NCBI GenBank assembly: GCA_005116745.1
Contig: SWDS01000008.1
Coordinates: forward strand, 50,499-114,498
Length of the DNA: 64,000 bases
Direction: 5' to 3'
Origin: Nitrospira sp.
Lineage (GTDB): Bacteria; Nitrospirota; Nitrospiria; Nitrospirales; Nitrospiraceae
Shown piece after piece: positions 55,326 to 64,000 of the stretch. The translations under genes and the position numbers were made by a program. Within the stretch, counting starts at the first letter, position 1. Each line of letters starts with the position of its first letter. The notes under the pieces are model-generated. The model was not told where the DNA came from. It was given only the letters and a program-made list of their open reading frames with translations, and did no database searches.

Positions 55326-56348
55326 CTAGCCATTGACCAAACATTCTGCGATCTGAATGGCATTCAGCGCGGCTCCTTTGCGAAGATTGTCGGAGACCAC
55401 CCACAGATTGAGGCCGTTCGTGATCGATTCATCCTCCCGTACGCGACCGATATAGACCTCATCTTTTCCGGTCGCATCGAGCGGCATCGGATACAGCTTC
55501 TTCACTGGATCGTCATAGACAATCACGCCGGGCATGGCGGCCAGTGCAGCACGCGCCTCGTTCGCCGTCAATGGACGCTCCAATTCAACGTTGATTGCCT
55601 CAGAATGGCAGCGCAGCACGGGAACCCGTACCGTCGTGGCGGTGACCCGAAGGCCCGGTGCATTGAGAATCTTTCGTGTTTCCTTGGCAATCTTCACCTC
55701 CTCCGAACAGTCACCCCCATCATTAAACGAGCCGATGTGCGGCAAGAGATTGAAGGCAATCTGGTGGGGATAGATTTCGATTTTGATGTCTCGAAACGCC
55801 AGGAGATCTTTGGTTTGCTCCATCAGCTCGTCCATCGCTGCCGAACCCGTCCCCGAAACGGACTGAAACGTCGTCACCACCACACGCTTCACCCCCACCG
55901 CGTCATGAAGGGGCTTGAGTGCCATCACCAACGGAGTGGTCGTACAGTTTGGAATAGCCACGATTCCTCGAGGCATCAAGCCTAATGCAGCGGCATTCAC
56001 TTCGGGAACCACCAAAGGAACCTGATCATCCATCCGGAACACAGCACTATCGTCGATGACAACGATTCCAGCCGCGCCCAATCGCTGGCCATACTCTTTG
56101 CTGATGGCATCAGTAGCCGAGATAAACGCCAAATCCACTCCCTCGAACGAAGAGGATTCGGTCAGCTCTTCAACTGTCCACTCCCTGTCCTGACAGGTCA
56201 TCACTTCGCCGGCTGACCGTTTAGACGCAAAAAGCCGGAGGCTGGCAAGTGGAAATTTCCGTTCCTCTAAAATCTCCAGCGTTTCTTGCCCAACCGCGCC
56301 GGTGGCTCCAAGAACGGCCACCGTATACCCTGGTTTCTTCTTGATCAT
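55326..56348 (-). CDS. asd: Aspartate-semialdehyde dehydrogenase
   Basis: A 340-residue enzyme reducing aspartyl phosphate to aspartate semialdehyde for lysine, threonine, methionine and diaminopimelate synthesis. NADP-binding AVLGATGAVGQETLEIL, active-site Cys in AIPNCTTTPLVMAL, SVSGTGSAAMDEL and the catalytic histidine region LRCHSEAINVE are present. The ATG at 56348 (MIKKKPGYTV) fits; longer upstream frames overlap the NHL gene. Confidence 0.95.
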   Translation of the reverse strand: MIKKKPGYTVAVLGATGAVGQETLEILEERKFPLASLRLFASKRSAGEVMTCQDREWTVEELTESSSFEGVDLAFISATDAISKEYGQRLGAAGIVVIDDSAVFRMDDQVPLVVPEVNAAALGLMPRGIVAIPNCTTTPLVMALKPLHDAVGVKRVVVTTFQSVSGTGSAAMDELMEQTKDLLAFRDIKIEIYPHQIAFNLLPHIGSFNDGGDCSEEVKIAKETRKILNAPGLRVTATTVRVPVLRCHSEAINVELERPLTANEARAALAAMPGVIVYDDPVKKLYPMPLDATGKDEVYIGRVREDESITNGLNLWVVSDNLRKGAALNAIQIAECLVNG

Positions 56349-56355
56349 GAAGCGC

Positions 56356-57564
56356 CTACTCCAATGCCAATACGCGAATACGATGATTAAAGGTGTCGGC
56401 CACCAGCAACGCTCCGTCGCGATCGGCAACGATACCGAATGGGTAACACAAACTTGCTTCTCGTGCGACGCCGCCATCGCCGGAATAAGATGGAACGCCT
56501 TGCCCCGCAACGCAGAAGCCCATCCCTGATTCCCAATCCCACTGCCGGATGACATGATTGTCTGAATCGGTCAGAAAGAGATGTCCCTCATGATCGAATG
56601 CAATTCCAGTCGGGCGCGAAAGACTGGCTGACGGCGCATCCGATGGCGACTCATACCGATAGACTCCGCCGTCGCCGGCCACTGTGGTCATCAACCCTGA
56701 CGAGAGTTCGACGCATCGCACTCGGCCATTGAACGTATCAGCAACATAGAGCCGATCCGCCACGAGCGCCAATCCACTGGGACCGGCAAGAGAGATCTCG
56801 ATCGCTCGCTTCCCATCACCATCGTACGTCGCAATCCCGTTTCCAGCAATCGTCTGAATCACACCGGTCTTGAGATCGACCATCCGTACACGATGATTGC
56901 TCTGATCAGCGATATAGAGTCGTCCCGCGTTGTCGATGGCCAGCGCCGCTGGTTCATTGAGTGCCGCCTGGTTGGCAGGACCGCCATCGCCGGAGAAGCG
57001 TGCCTGACCAGTTCCGGCCACGGTCGACATGATCCCGGTTTCAGCATCGACCATCCGCACGCGATGATTCATCGTATCAGCGATATAGAGATTCCCCTCC
57101 CGATCCACCACGACCGCCGTCGGGAAGTTGAGATGGGCACTCACCGCTGGCCCGCCGTCTCCACCATACTGTTTGGGAGACGCGACTGCGTGATTCGTCC
57201 AATACCGGACCGTTCCGCTCACATCAGCATGTTGAGTAAATTTTGCGGGACTACGTTCGCCAGCATCATCGGCCAAAGGGTCTTCATCCGTGAGTGGGAC
57301 GGGAGCGTCTCGTTGTACAGCCGCATGCAGGTGCTCCCCGCCGAATGTCCCAGCTACGGTTGATAGCATACCGGTGGCACGATCGACTTTGCGAACGAGA
57401 TGATTTTCGGAATCGGCGACATAGACATTCCCGTGACAATCGACCGTCACACCCTTCGGCTCGTTCAAACAGCCCTGCATTGAAGGTCCGCCATCTCCCG
57501 CACAGCCAGGTTCGCCGTTACCAGCAAGTGTTCTGATCATCCGTGTAGAAAGAATGGCAGCCAT
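56356..57564 (-). CDS. NHL-repeat beta-propeller protein
   Basis: A 402-residue protein made of about six NHL repeats (for example EPKGVTVDCHGNVYVADSENHLVRKVD and FPTAVVVDREGNLYIADTMNHRVRMVD), alternating with GNGxxxxxGDGGPAxxAxLN segments. It should fold as a six-bladed propeller. No signal peptide is evident. A gap between repeats 1 and 2 holds an irregular insert (about 90-115). Such proteins bind ligands or partners; function unknown. Confidence 0.85.
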   Translation of the reverse strand: MAAILSTRMIRTLAGNGEPGCAGDGGPSMQGCLNEPKGVTVDCHGNVYVADSENHLVRKVDRATGMLSTVAGTFGGEHLHAAVQRDAPVPLTDEDPLADDAGERSPAKFTQHADVSGTVRYWTNHAVASPKQYGGDGGPAVSAHLNFPTAVVVDREGNLYIADTMNHRVRMVDAETGIMSTVAGTGQARFSGDGGPANQAALNEPAALAIDNAGRLYIADQSNHRVRMVDLKTGVIQTIAGNGIATYDGDGKRAIEISLAGPSGLALVADRLYVADTFNGRVRCVELSSGLMTTVAGDGGVYRYESPSDAPSASLSRPTGIAFDHEGHLFLTDSDNHVIRQWDWESGMGFCVAGQGVPSYSGDGGVAREASLCYPFGIVADRDGALLVADTFNHRIRVLALE

Positions 57565-57580
57565 GGTTCAGCGTCGAGGA

Positions 57581-58654
57581 CTAATTCAAGTTTCGGAGAA
57601 TTGCCTCGCCCATCTCCACAGTACCAACAATCTTCCCTCCAGGGCTCTGAATATCTTTGGTTCGATAGCCAAGGTCGAGGGTTTTCACGATGGCCTGTTC
57701 GATGGCTTCCGCTTCTTGATCGAGTTGGAAGGCATACGACAGCATCATGGCAGCCGATGAGATCGTGGCGATGGGGTTCGCGATATTTTTCCCTGCGATA
57801 TCCGGGGCACTCCCATGAATCGGCTCAAAGAGGCCGATCTTGGCCCCGATACTTGCCGACGGCAACATCCCGATCGAGCCGGTCAGCATCGCCGCTTCAT
57901 CGCTCAGAATGTCTCCGAACATGTTATTGCAGAGCAGCACGTCGAATTGTCGGGGGTTTCGCACCAGTTGCATGGCAGCGTTATCCACATAGATATGTCC
58001 CAGTTCAACGTCCGGATAGGACGCGTGGACGTCGATGACTACCTTGCGCCACAGTTCAGATGATTCCAACACATTCGCCTTGTCGACCGAGGTGACCTTC
58101 TTGCGCCGTTTCCTCGCCGCCTCGAACGCAACCTTGGCGATTCGTCGAACCTCTTCCGTTGTATACACTTCCGTATTAACCCCTCGCTCTTCACCGTTCG
58201 GCAACTTTTCGATCCCCTTCGGTTTGCCGAAGTAGATCCCGCCGGTAAGCTCGCGGATTACGAGGATATCGATCCCCTCGACCACCTCGCGCTTCAACGT
58301 GGACGCATCCACTAAATTCGAATAGAGCTTCGCCGGCCTCAAGTTAGCATAGAGTCCTAACGCTTCCCGGATTCCGAGTAGTGCGCGTTCCGGCCGAAGG
58401 CTATACTCCAAACTCTCCCATCGAGGTCCCCCAACGGCACCCAGCAAGACGGCATCGCTTTGCTTGGCAAGCGCCAAGGTGTCATTTGGCAGCGGCACCC
58501 CCACTTTATCAATCGCCTGCCCACCGATATCAGCTGCAACAAACTCGAACGAGTGCCCATACTTCTCAGCAATGACCTTCAGAACCTTCACGGCTTCTGG
58601 AACAATCTCACGCCCAACTCCGTCGCCCGCCATTACCGCAATCTTGGCCTTCAC
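57581..58654 (-). CDS. leuB: 3-isopropylmalate dehydrogenase
   Basis: A 357-residue enzyme of leucine biosynthesis that oxidizes and decarboxylates 3-isopropylmalate. Seen: [29 protein letters not shown], the Mg site region [17 protein letters not shown] and [14 protein letters not shown]. The GTG at 58654 has AAAGGAG 6 nt upstream. It follows leuA and a cupin gene on the same strand. Confidence 0.96.
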   Translation of the reverse strand: MKAKIAVMAGDGVGREIVPEAVKVLKVIAEKYGHSFEFVAADIGGQAIDKVGVPLPNDTLALAKQSDAVLLGAVGGPRWESLEYSLRPERALLGIREALGLYANLRPAKLYSNLVDASTLKREVVEGIDILVIRELTGGIYFGKPKGIEKLPNGEERGVNTEVYTTEEVRRIAKVAFEAARKRRKKVTSVDKANVLESSELWRKVVIDVHASYPDVELGHIYVDNAAMQLVRNPRQFDVLLCNNMFGDILSDEAAMLTGSIGMLPSASIGAKIGLFEPIHGSAPDIAGKNIANPIATISSAAMMLSYAFQLDQEAEAIEQAIVKTLDLGYRTKDIQSPGGKIVGTVEMGEAILRNLN

Positions 58655-58689
58655 TGTTGCTCCTTTCGATAACACAATCGGCTCATGGC

Positions 58690-59058
58690 CTATTCCAGTA
58701 TCGTTTCATCTTCGATCCGCCAGGCCGGATCAACGAGACACAAAAACTCGATATCGGTCTCTCCACTATTTTCCACAAGCTGGTGCCCTCCTGGCGGCAC
58801 ATAGATGGTCGTTCCGGCTTCGATCACCGTGACGTGGTCGTCGATCGTGAAGTGGCCCCGCCCTGCAATAAAATAATAGACTTCCGACGAGACCAACACA
58901 TGGCGCTTCGAGCGTTGGCCAGACGGTAATGTCCCGTGGGCTAGACTATAATTGAGGTTGAGCTGATGCTTGGCAGGGTGAAAAATCTCCCGCAAACGTG
59001 TCTCGTCTCCAGCCAGAAACTCGGGGCGATCCGCCAGCGTCACCTTGAACACGGACAA
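58690..59058 (-). CDS. Cupin-domain protein
   Basis: A 122-residue single cupin. Motif 1 is modified ([28 protein letters not shown]) and motif 2 is [21 protein letters not shown], with several of the metal-binding His/Glu positions present. Similar to small sugar-isomerase-like or sensor cupins; no specific reaction can be given. TTG start. Located between leuA and leuB, so it may be co-transcribed under the leucine T-box. Confidence 0.8.
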   Translation of the reverse strand: MSVFKVTLADRPEFLAGDETRLREIFHPAKHQLNLNYSLAHGTLPSGQRSKRHVLVSSEVYYFIAGRGHFTIDDHVTVIEAGTTIYVPPGGHQLVENSGETDIEFLCLVDPAWRIEDETILE

Positions 59059-59117
59059 GCCCTCTCAATCCAACAGGCCTCACCACAGACAGTGAAACTG
59101 TACCGTGGAGATCCGCG

Positions 59118-60665
59118 TCAAATCAAGTTCACCTTCTGCTCGCCTTGCGCCTGTTTTGTCGCCAGGTAGGCCAACTTATTCAGGGCGCTGATATACGCCC
59201 GAGCAGAGGCCGTAATGATATCGGTATCGGCGCCGTGGCCTGTGACCGTCCGACCATCCTCTTGCACCCGCACTGACACTTCACCCTGTGCATCTGTTCC
59301 ACCAGTGATGGCCTTCACAACATACATCAACAACTTGCTCTTCGTCTGTGTCATAGCCGCAATGGTGCGGTACACGGCATCCACCGGCCCATCACCAGTC
59401 CCGGTTTGAACAGTGGGGGTGCCGTCGATTTCCAGTTCGACTGTGGCTGTTGGAACCCGATCCGTTCCACTCGATACCTGTAGTCCCTTGAGTCCAATGC
59501 GCTCGCCCATCTTCGACAACTCTTCGGAGACAATCACCTCGAGGTCTTCCTCGAAAATCTCTTTCTTTTGATCGGCAAGTTTCTTGAACCGCTCGAAGGC
59601 ATGGTTGACCTCTGCCTCGCCGAGCTTGTACCCCAACTCTTCGAGACGCTGTCGGAACGCATGACGCCCAGATAACTTACCCATCACCATTTGGCTTTCG
59701 ACCAATCCGATCGATTCCGGGCGCATGATTTCATAGGTCGTCTTCTCTTTGAGCAAGCCATCCTGATGAATGCCTGACGTATGGGCAAAGGCGTTTGCCC
59801 CAACGATCGCCTTATTGGGTTGCACCACCATCCCTGTGATCTTGCTGACCAGACGACTGGTCTTCGCAATTTCCTCGGTTCGAATACGAGTATCCGCCTG
59901 ATAGAAATCCGCCCTGGTACGGAGTCCCATCGCGATTTCTTCCAAGGATGTGTTCCCAGCGCGCTCTCCGATTCCGTTGATCGTACATTCCACTTGGCCG
60001 GCCCCATTCATAATCGCCGCCAAGCTGTTCCCCACTGCAACCCCCAGATCGTTGTGGCAATGGACCGAAATCACCGCGTGTTTGGCATTGGGAACCTTAT
60101 CGCAAATCCCCTTGATCAGTGCGCCAAATTCTTGTGGGACGGCGTACCCTACCGTGTCAGGAATATTCACCGTGCTAGCTCCGGCAGCGATGACCGCCTC
60201 AATGACCTCGTAGAGAAACGAGGGATCTGATCGGCTCGCATCCATTGGAGAAAATTCGACATCATCCACATAACCCCGCGCCCGCTGGACCATCTCCACC
60301 GCACGCTGCTTGGCTTGCTCCCGTGTCATCCGGAACTGGTGTTTCAAATGAATATCGGACGTTGACAGGAACGTATGGATGCGAACTTTTGGCGCGCCTT
60401 TCAACGCTTCCCATGCTCGATCGATATCTTCGGGTCGAGCCCGTGCCAGACTACAGATCGTCGGTCCTTCGACCTCCTGTGCGATACGCCGCACCGCTTC
60501 AAAGTCTCCGGGCGAGCTATAGGCGAATCCTGCCTCAATAATATCGACACCAAGCCGGGCCAGTTGTTTGGCGACCATGACCTTTTCTTCCACGTTCATA
60601 CTGGCGCCAGGCGATTGTTCGCCATCTCTCAAGGTCGTATCAAAAATTTTGATCATGCGTGCCAT
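59118..60665 (-). CDS. leuA: 2-isopropylmalate synthase
   Basis: A 515-residue enzyme for the first step of leucine synthesis, condensing acetyl-CoA with 2-oxoisovalerate. N-terminal TIM barrel with [33 protein letters not shown] and [12 protein letters not shown], and a C-terminal LeuA regulatory domain (about 390-515) expected to bind leucine. The ATG at 60665 ([15 protein letters not shown]) is the natural start. Its leader carries a T-box riboswitch and, between that and the gene, a repeat element. Confidence 0.96.
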   Translation of the reverse strand: MARMIKIFDTTLRDGEQSPGASMNVEEKVMVAKQLARLGVDIIEAGFAYSSPGDFEAVRRIAQEVEGPTICSLARARPEDIDRAWEALKGAPKVRIHTFLSTSDIHLKHQFRMTREQAKQRAVEMVQRARGYVDDVEFSPMDASRSDPSFLYEVIEAVIAAGASTVNIPDTVGYAVPQEFGALIKGICDKVPNAKHAVISVHCHNDLGVAVGNSLAAIMNGAGQVECTINGIGERAGNTSLEEIAMGLRTRADFYQADTRIRTEEIAKTSRLVSKITGMVVQPNKAIVGANAFAHTSGIHQDGLLKEKTTYEIMRPESIGLVESQMVMGKLSGRHAFRQRLEELGYKLGEAEVNHAFERFKKLADQKKEIFEEDLEVIVSEELSKMGERIGLKGLQVSSGTDRVPTATVELEIDGTPTVQTGTGDGPVDAVYRTIAAMTQTKSKLLMYVVKAITGGTDAQGEVSVRVQEDGRTVTGHGADTDIITASARAYISALNKLAYLATKQAQGEQKVNLI

Positions 60666-60680
60666 GGTTGACCTCCGATG

Positions 60681-60804
60681 CAAGCTGCTCAAAAATTCCT
60701 TCCGGCAAGGCCGCAAGGAGTGAGAACCCCGAGGCGTACGCGTGTGGTACGTTGAGGGGTTTGAACGACTGAGACCGCAACGGGAAGGCTTTTTCAGCAG
60801 CTTG
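60681..60804. repeat. Dispersed ~124-bp intergenic repeat inside the leuA leader
   Basis: Ends form an inverted repeat: CAAGCTGCTCAAAAA at 60681-60695 with TTTTTCAGCAGCTTG at 60790-60804, 14 of 15 paired. The interior has GGCAAGGCCGC, GGCGTACGCG and GGTACGTTGAGG. The order matches the copy at 11801-11920. It separates the T-box terminator from the leuA RBS and looks like an inserted, MITE- or REP-like unit. Confidence 0.65.
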
Positions 60805-60809
60805 TAAAA

Positions 60810-61075
60810 AACAAAAGCCTCCATCCCTATGAGACCCAGGGACGAAGGCTTGACGCACTCCGTGGTACCACCCTGATGTAGTCTGAGGACCAACTGGTCG
60901 TCAAACCCTTCATTCAGCCTCTTACGAAGGCAAGGCGGAATCTCCTACTTCATGTTCGGAGATTCGGCTCGGAGGCGAGTTCGGCGACATCTAGGCTGGT
61001 TTGCACCACCCACCAGCTCTCTTCACAACACTGATCACCCCATGTCTAGATGACTCGCGTACTACTCCTCGTCTT
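60810..61075 (-). promoter_or_regulatory. Leucine T-box riboswitch controlling leuA
   Basis: Read on the minus strand: a Stem I start GAGGAGTAGTACGCGAG, the distal-loop pattern GAGAGCTGGTGGGTGGTGC..AAACCAGC, a specifier region with AACTCGCC giving a CTC leucine codon (about 60977-60979), Stem III, and the T-box sequence AGGGTGGTACCACGG (60861-60874). A terminator follows (60813-60826 with 60838-60851, then TTTTGTTTTTT). Uncharged tRNA-Leu should stabilize the antiterminator and permit leuA transcription. T-boxes before leuA are known in some Gram-negatives. Confidence 0.9.
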
Positions 61076-61118
61076 CGCCGTTCACAAATTTTTCAGTTTC
61101 TCCCACTGTTATCCGCCG

Positions 61119-61925
61119 TTATAAATTTGATTCAATCGGCGGAGGCTCGACTTTTCCGATGCTCTTTTTCCCAGCTGCAGGAGCAACCAGCGAAAAAACT
61201 CTCTCGACCGGTCCCATCAATGCATAGCCGGCAAAGATGACAAATAACATGACCGCTGGCCAAGCTGCCACCAGCATCAGCGTCAGAATACCCCAGACCA
61301 GGTAGGTAATCTGCCTGTGGCCCTTAAATTTCAGCTCTTTAAAGCTTCGATACTTGATCGTGCTGACCATTAGAAACGAAAGCGCCAACGTCATGAGCAA
61401 GACCACGATCGGCCTGACATCACCTCCCATCTTGAGGAGGTAATGATCAAAGACCACCAGTGACGCCACCACCCCGGCTGCGGCTGGGATCGCGAGACCC
61501 GTAAAGTACTTCCCATCTGCTAGCGCGACGGTAGAGTTGAATCGCGCTAACCGCACGGCGCCCATTGCCACATAGGCAAACATCACGGCCACGCCAAACG
61601 TACCCTGCCCACTTAACGCCCACGAGTAGATCAACAACCCCGGTGCGACACCAAATGACACGACATCGGACAGCGAGTCATACTCCATCCCGAACTGACT
61701 CGTACTATTAGTCAATCTGGCCGACTTGCCATCCAAAACGTCAAAAATCATGGCGACAAGAATCGCGATGGCTGCTTCCAGATAGTGACCGTTAAAAACG
61801 GACAGAATGGCGAACACGCCGCAAAATAAGTTACCGGTCGTGAAGAGGTTTGGAATGAGATGCATAGCGGCTTTCCGCCGTTTCCCATCTTTCCCGAACG
61901 AGTTTTTGAAGCCTGCCGTTTTCAT
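61119..61925 (-). CDS. pssA: CDP-diacylglycerol-serine O-phosphatidyltransferase
   Basis: A 268-residue membrane enzyme making phosphatidylserine. The CDP-alcohol phosphotransferase signature is complete: DVLDGKSARLTNSTSQFGMEYDSLSD (D-G-x2-A-R-x8-G-x3-D-x3-D). About eight membrane helices. Its ATG overlaps the psd stop by 4 bp, so the two phosphatidylethanolamine genes are coupled. Confidence 0.94.
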   Translation of the reverse strand: MKTAGFKNSFGKDGKRRKAAMHLIPNLFTTGNLFCGVFAILSVFNGHYLEAAIAILVAMIFDVLDGKSARLTNSTSQFGMEYDSLSDVVSFGVAPGLLIYSWALSGQGTFGVAVMFAYVAMGAVRLARFNSTVALADGKYFTGLAIPAAAGVVASLVVFDHYLLKMGGDVRPIVVLLMTLALSFLMVSTIKYRSFKELKFKGHRQITYLVWGILTLMLVAAWPAVMLFVIFAGYALMGPVERVFSLVAPAAGKKSIGKVEPPPIESNL

Positions 61926-62572
61926 GGCAACTCTCCAATAATGGTTTCGCCGCCTTTCACACGATCACCCACCGCCACCCGAATCTTTGTACCTATCGGA
62001 AGGAACGTATCCATGCGCGACCCGAACCGGATCAAGCCATATCGCTCACCACGTATCGCCTGCTCCCGATCCGAGATCCAACAGACGATTCGCCGAGCGA
62101 TCAGCCCCGCGACTTGCACACACAACACCTTGATGCCGTTGTGCGTCTTGATCATCACAGCGTTCTGTTCGTTCCGCAGCGTTGCATCCGGCTTGCTCGC
62201 AACCAAAAACAACCCCGGCTGATACTGAATACCTTCCACGACCCCATCGCAAGGCATACGGTTAATGTGGACATCGAAGACATTCAAAAAGATCGTAAGC
62301 CTGACACTACGTTCTTTCAGGTAGCGGGGCTCAAACTCTTCCTCGATGGCGATCACCTTGCCATCGCCGGGTGCAACAATCAGATTGGGACCTTGTGGGA
62401 TCACTCGGGCCGGGTTTCGAAAAAACCAGGCAGAGAACAGCGTTGCAATCCCACCAAGAAACGCAACAACCGGCCATCCCAGCCATGCTGTCAAGAGTGT
62501 AACGCCGACAGGAGCTGCAATGAAGGGAATTCCTTCTTTGGCAAAGGGAACACCGACAGCACGATCCGCCAC
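61922..62572 (-). CDS. psd: Phosphatidylserine decarboxylase (short type)
   Basis: A 216-residue enzyme converting phosphatidylserine to phosphatidylethanolamine. It has two N-terminal membrane helices, VAPGDGKVIAIEEE, the NVFDVHINRMPCDGVVEG segment and the self-cleavage site in IRFGSRMDTFLP, where the Ser becomes the pyruvoyl group. GTG start. It lies 9 bp after ilvC. Confidence 0.95.
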   Translation of the reverse strand: MADRAVGVPFAKEGIPFIAAPVGVTLLTAWLGWPVVAFLGGIATLFSAWFFRNPARVIPQGPNLIVAPGDGKVIAIEEEFEPRYLKERSVRLTIFLNVFDVHINRMPCDGVVEGIQYQPGLFLVASKPDATLRNEQNAVMIKTHNGIKVLCVQVAGLIARRIVCWISDREQAIRGERYGLIRFGSRMDTFLPIGTKIRVAVGDRVKGGETIIGELP

Positions 62573-62581
62573 GGAACAACC

Positions 62582-63598
<1,017 letters not shown>

Positions 63599-63652
63599 TC
63601 ACCCTTTCCATCATCCTTCAATAATATCGAAAGTTACGTACGTCGCAGAACG

Positions 63653-64000
63653 CTACTCACGAGCGATTTTCTTCGCCTGAGAGACAGCGGGACGGACCGG
63701 CTCACGTGCAACGGCGACCCGACCGGTACGGATCAAATCCTTGATCCCAAGCGGCTGTAACAAGTTGATAATCGCTTCAACCTTCTTGGGATCTCCGGAG
63801 ACTTCGATCGTGTAGGTACTCGGGGTCGAATCGATCACATTCGCTCGAAAGATATCCACGATCCTGAGCGCTTCGGCTCTATCCGCATCCTTCGTATGGA
63901 CCTTGATAATCGCCGTCTCTCGTGAGACAAACTCCGTCTCATTCAAATCCACGACCTTGATGACATCAATGAGTTTATTCAGCTGCTTCACGATCTGCTC
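63653..64000 (-). CDS. ilvN: Acetolactate synthase small subunit (N-terminal ACT part beyond window)
   Basis: The last ~115 codons of the regulatory subunit: EQIVKQLNKLIDVIKVVDL, TAIIKVHTKDADRAEALRIVDIFRANVID, a C-terminal domain with YTIEVSGDPKKVEAIINLL and GIKDLIRTGRVA. The N-terminal ACT domain that binds valine lies outside the window. It lies 57 bp upstream of ilvC in the same direction. Confidence 0.93.
   Translation of the reverse strand, partial: EQIVKQLNKLIDVIKVVDLNETEFVSRETAIIKVHTKDADRAEALRIVDIFRANVIDSTPSTYTIEVSGDPKKVEAIINLLQPLGIKDLIRTGRVAVAREPVRPAVSQAKKIARE

Overview
The window looks like a complete-ammonia-oxidizing (comammox) Nitrospira. It carries the 3' end of amoC, then amoA and amoB. 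About 10 kb downstream, on the opposite strand, lie hao-haoB-cycA-cycB and a full System I cytochrome c maturation cluster (ccmABCDEFGHI). This gene content, the Nitrospira-like proteins and a dispersed ~120-bp repeat of a type I associate with Nitrospira support the assignment. It comes from reading the sequence, not from a database search.

Layout. 1-2.4 kb: amoCAB (+), closed by a strong terminator. 2.7-6.8 kb: a membrane protein, a MOSC-domain protein, an M28 peptidase and a lipoprotein. 7.5-10.2 kb: a monoheme cytochrome c and two tandem NirK-like copper proteins that have lost opposite halves of the nitrite reductase active site, then a perfect terminator. 10.6-12.3 kb: a DUF1566 protein, a Nitrospira-type repeat and a decayed copy of the MOSC gene. 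12.4-23.8 kb (-): ccmA to ccmI, then hao, haoB, cycA and cycB. This set makes and matures the multiheme proteins that oxidize hydroxylamine and pass electrons to the quinone pool. 24-31 kb: DUF1269 protein, dicarboxylate/amino acid symporter, FKBP isomerase, CNT nucleoside transporter, a CPVC redox mini-protein, about 1.2 kb of decayed sequence, and a lipoprotein built of internal repeats.

31.3-38 kb is a plastic island. It holds BrnT/BrnA and DUF4258/YgiT toxin-antitoxin pairs, an orphan HTH antitoxin, a DCC-family redox protein, an outer-membrane barrel, a Tet-type MFS pump and a PagL-like protein. It also holds decayed second copies of three of these genes (HTH, DCC, MFS tail). 38-50 kb (-) is core housekeeping: topA, dprA, rng, then the cell-shape operon mreB-mreC-mreD-mrdA-rodA, and an RDD protein. 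50-52.5 kb: a SurA-N protein, a frameshifted PIN toxin with antitoxin remnant, and a two-gene nucleotidyltransferase module.

52.5-64 kb (-) is biosynthetic: ilvN-ilvC-psd-pssA, then a leucine T-box leader controlling leuA, followed by a cupin, leuB, an NHL-repeat protein, asd, DUF2905, a SpoIID-type protein and queA.

The observation most worth pursuing is the cytochrome c/NirK-A/NirK-B unit between amo and hao. The ligands missing from each paralogue are exactly those kept by the other, and in known NirK trimers these ligands meet at subunit interfaces. A heteromeric enzyme is therefore plausible, perhaps acting on the NO/nitrite step next to hydroxylamine oxidation.
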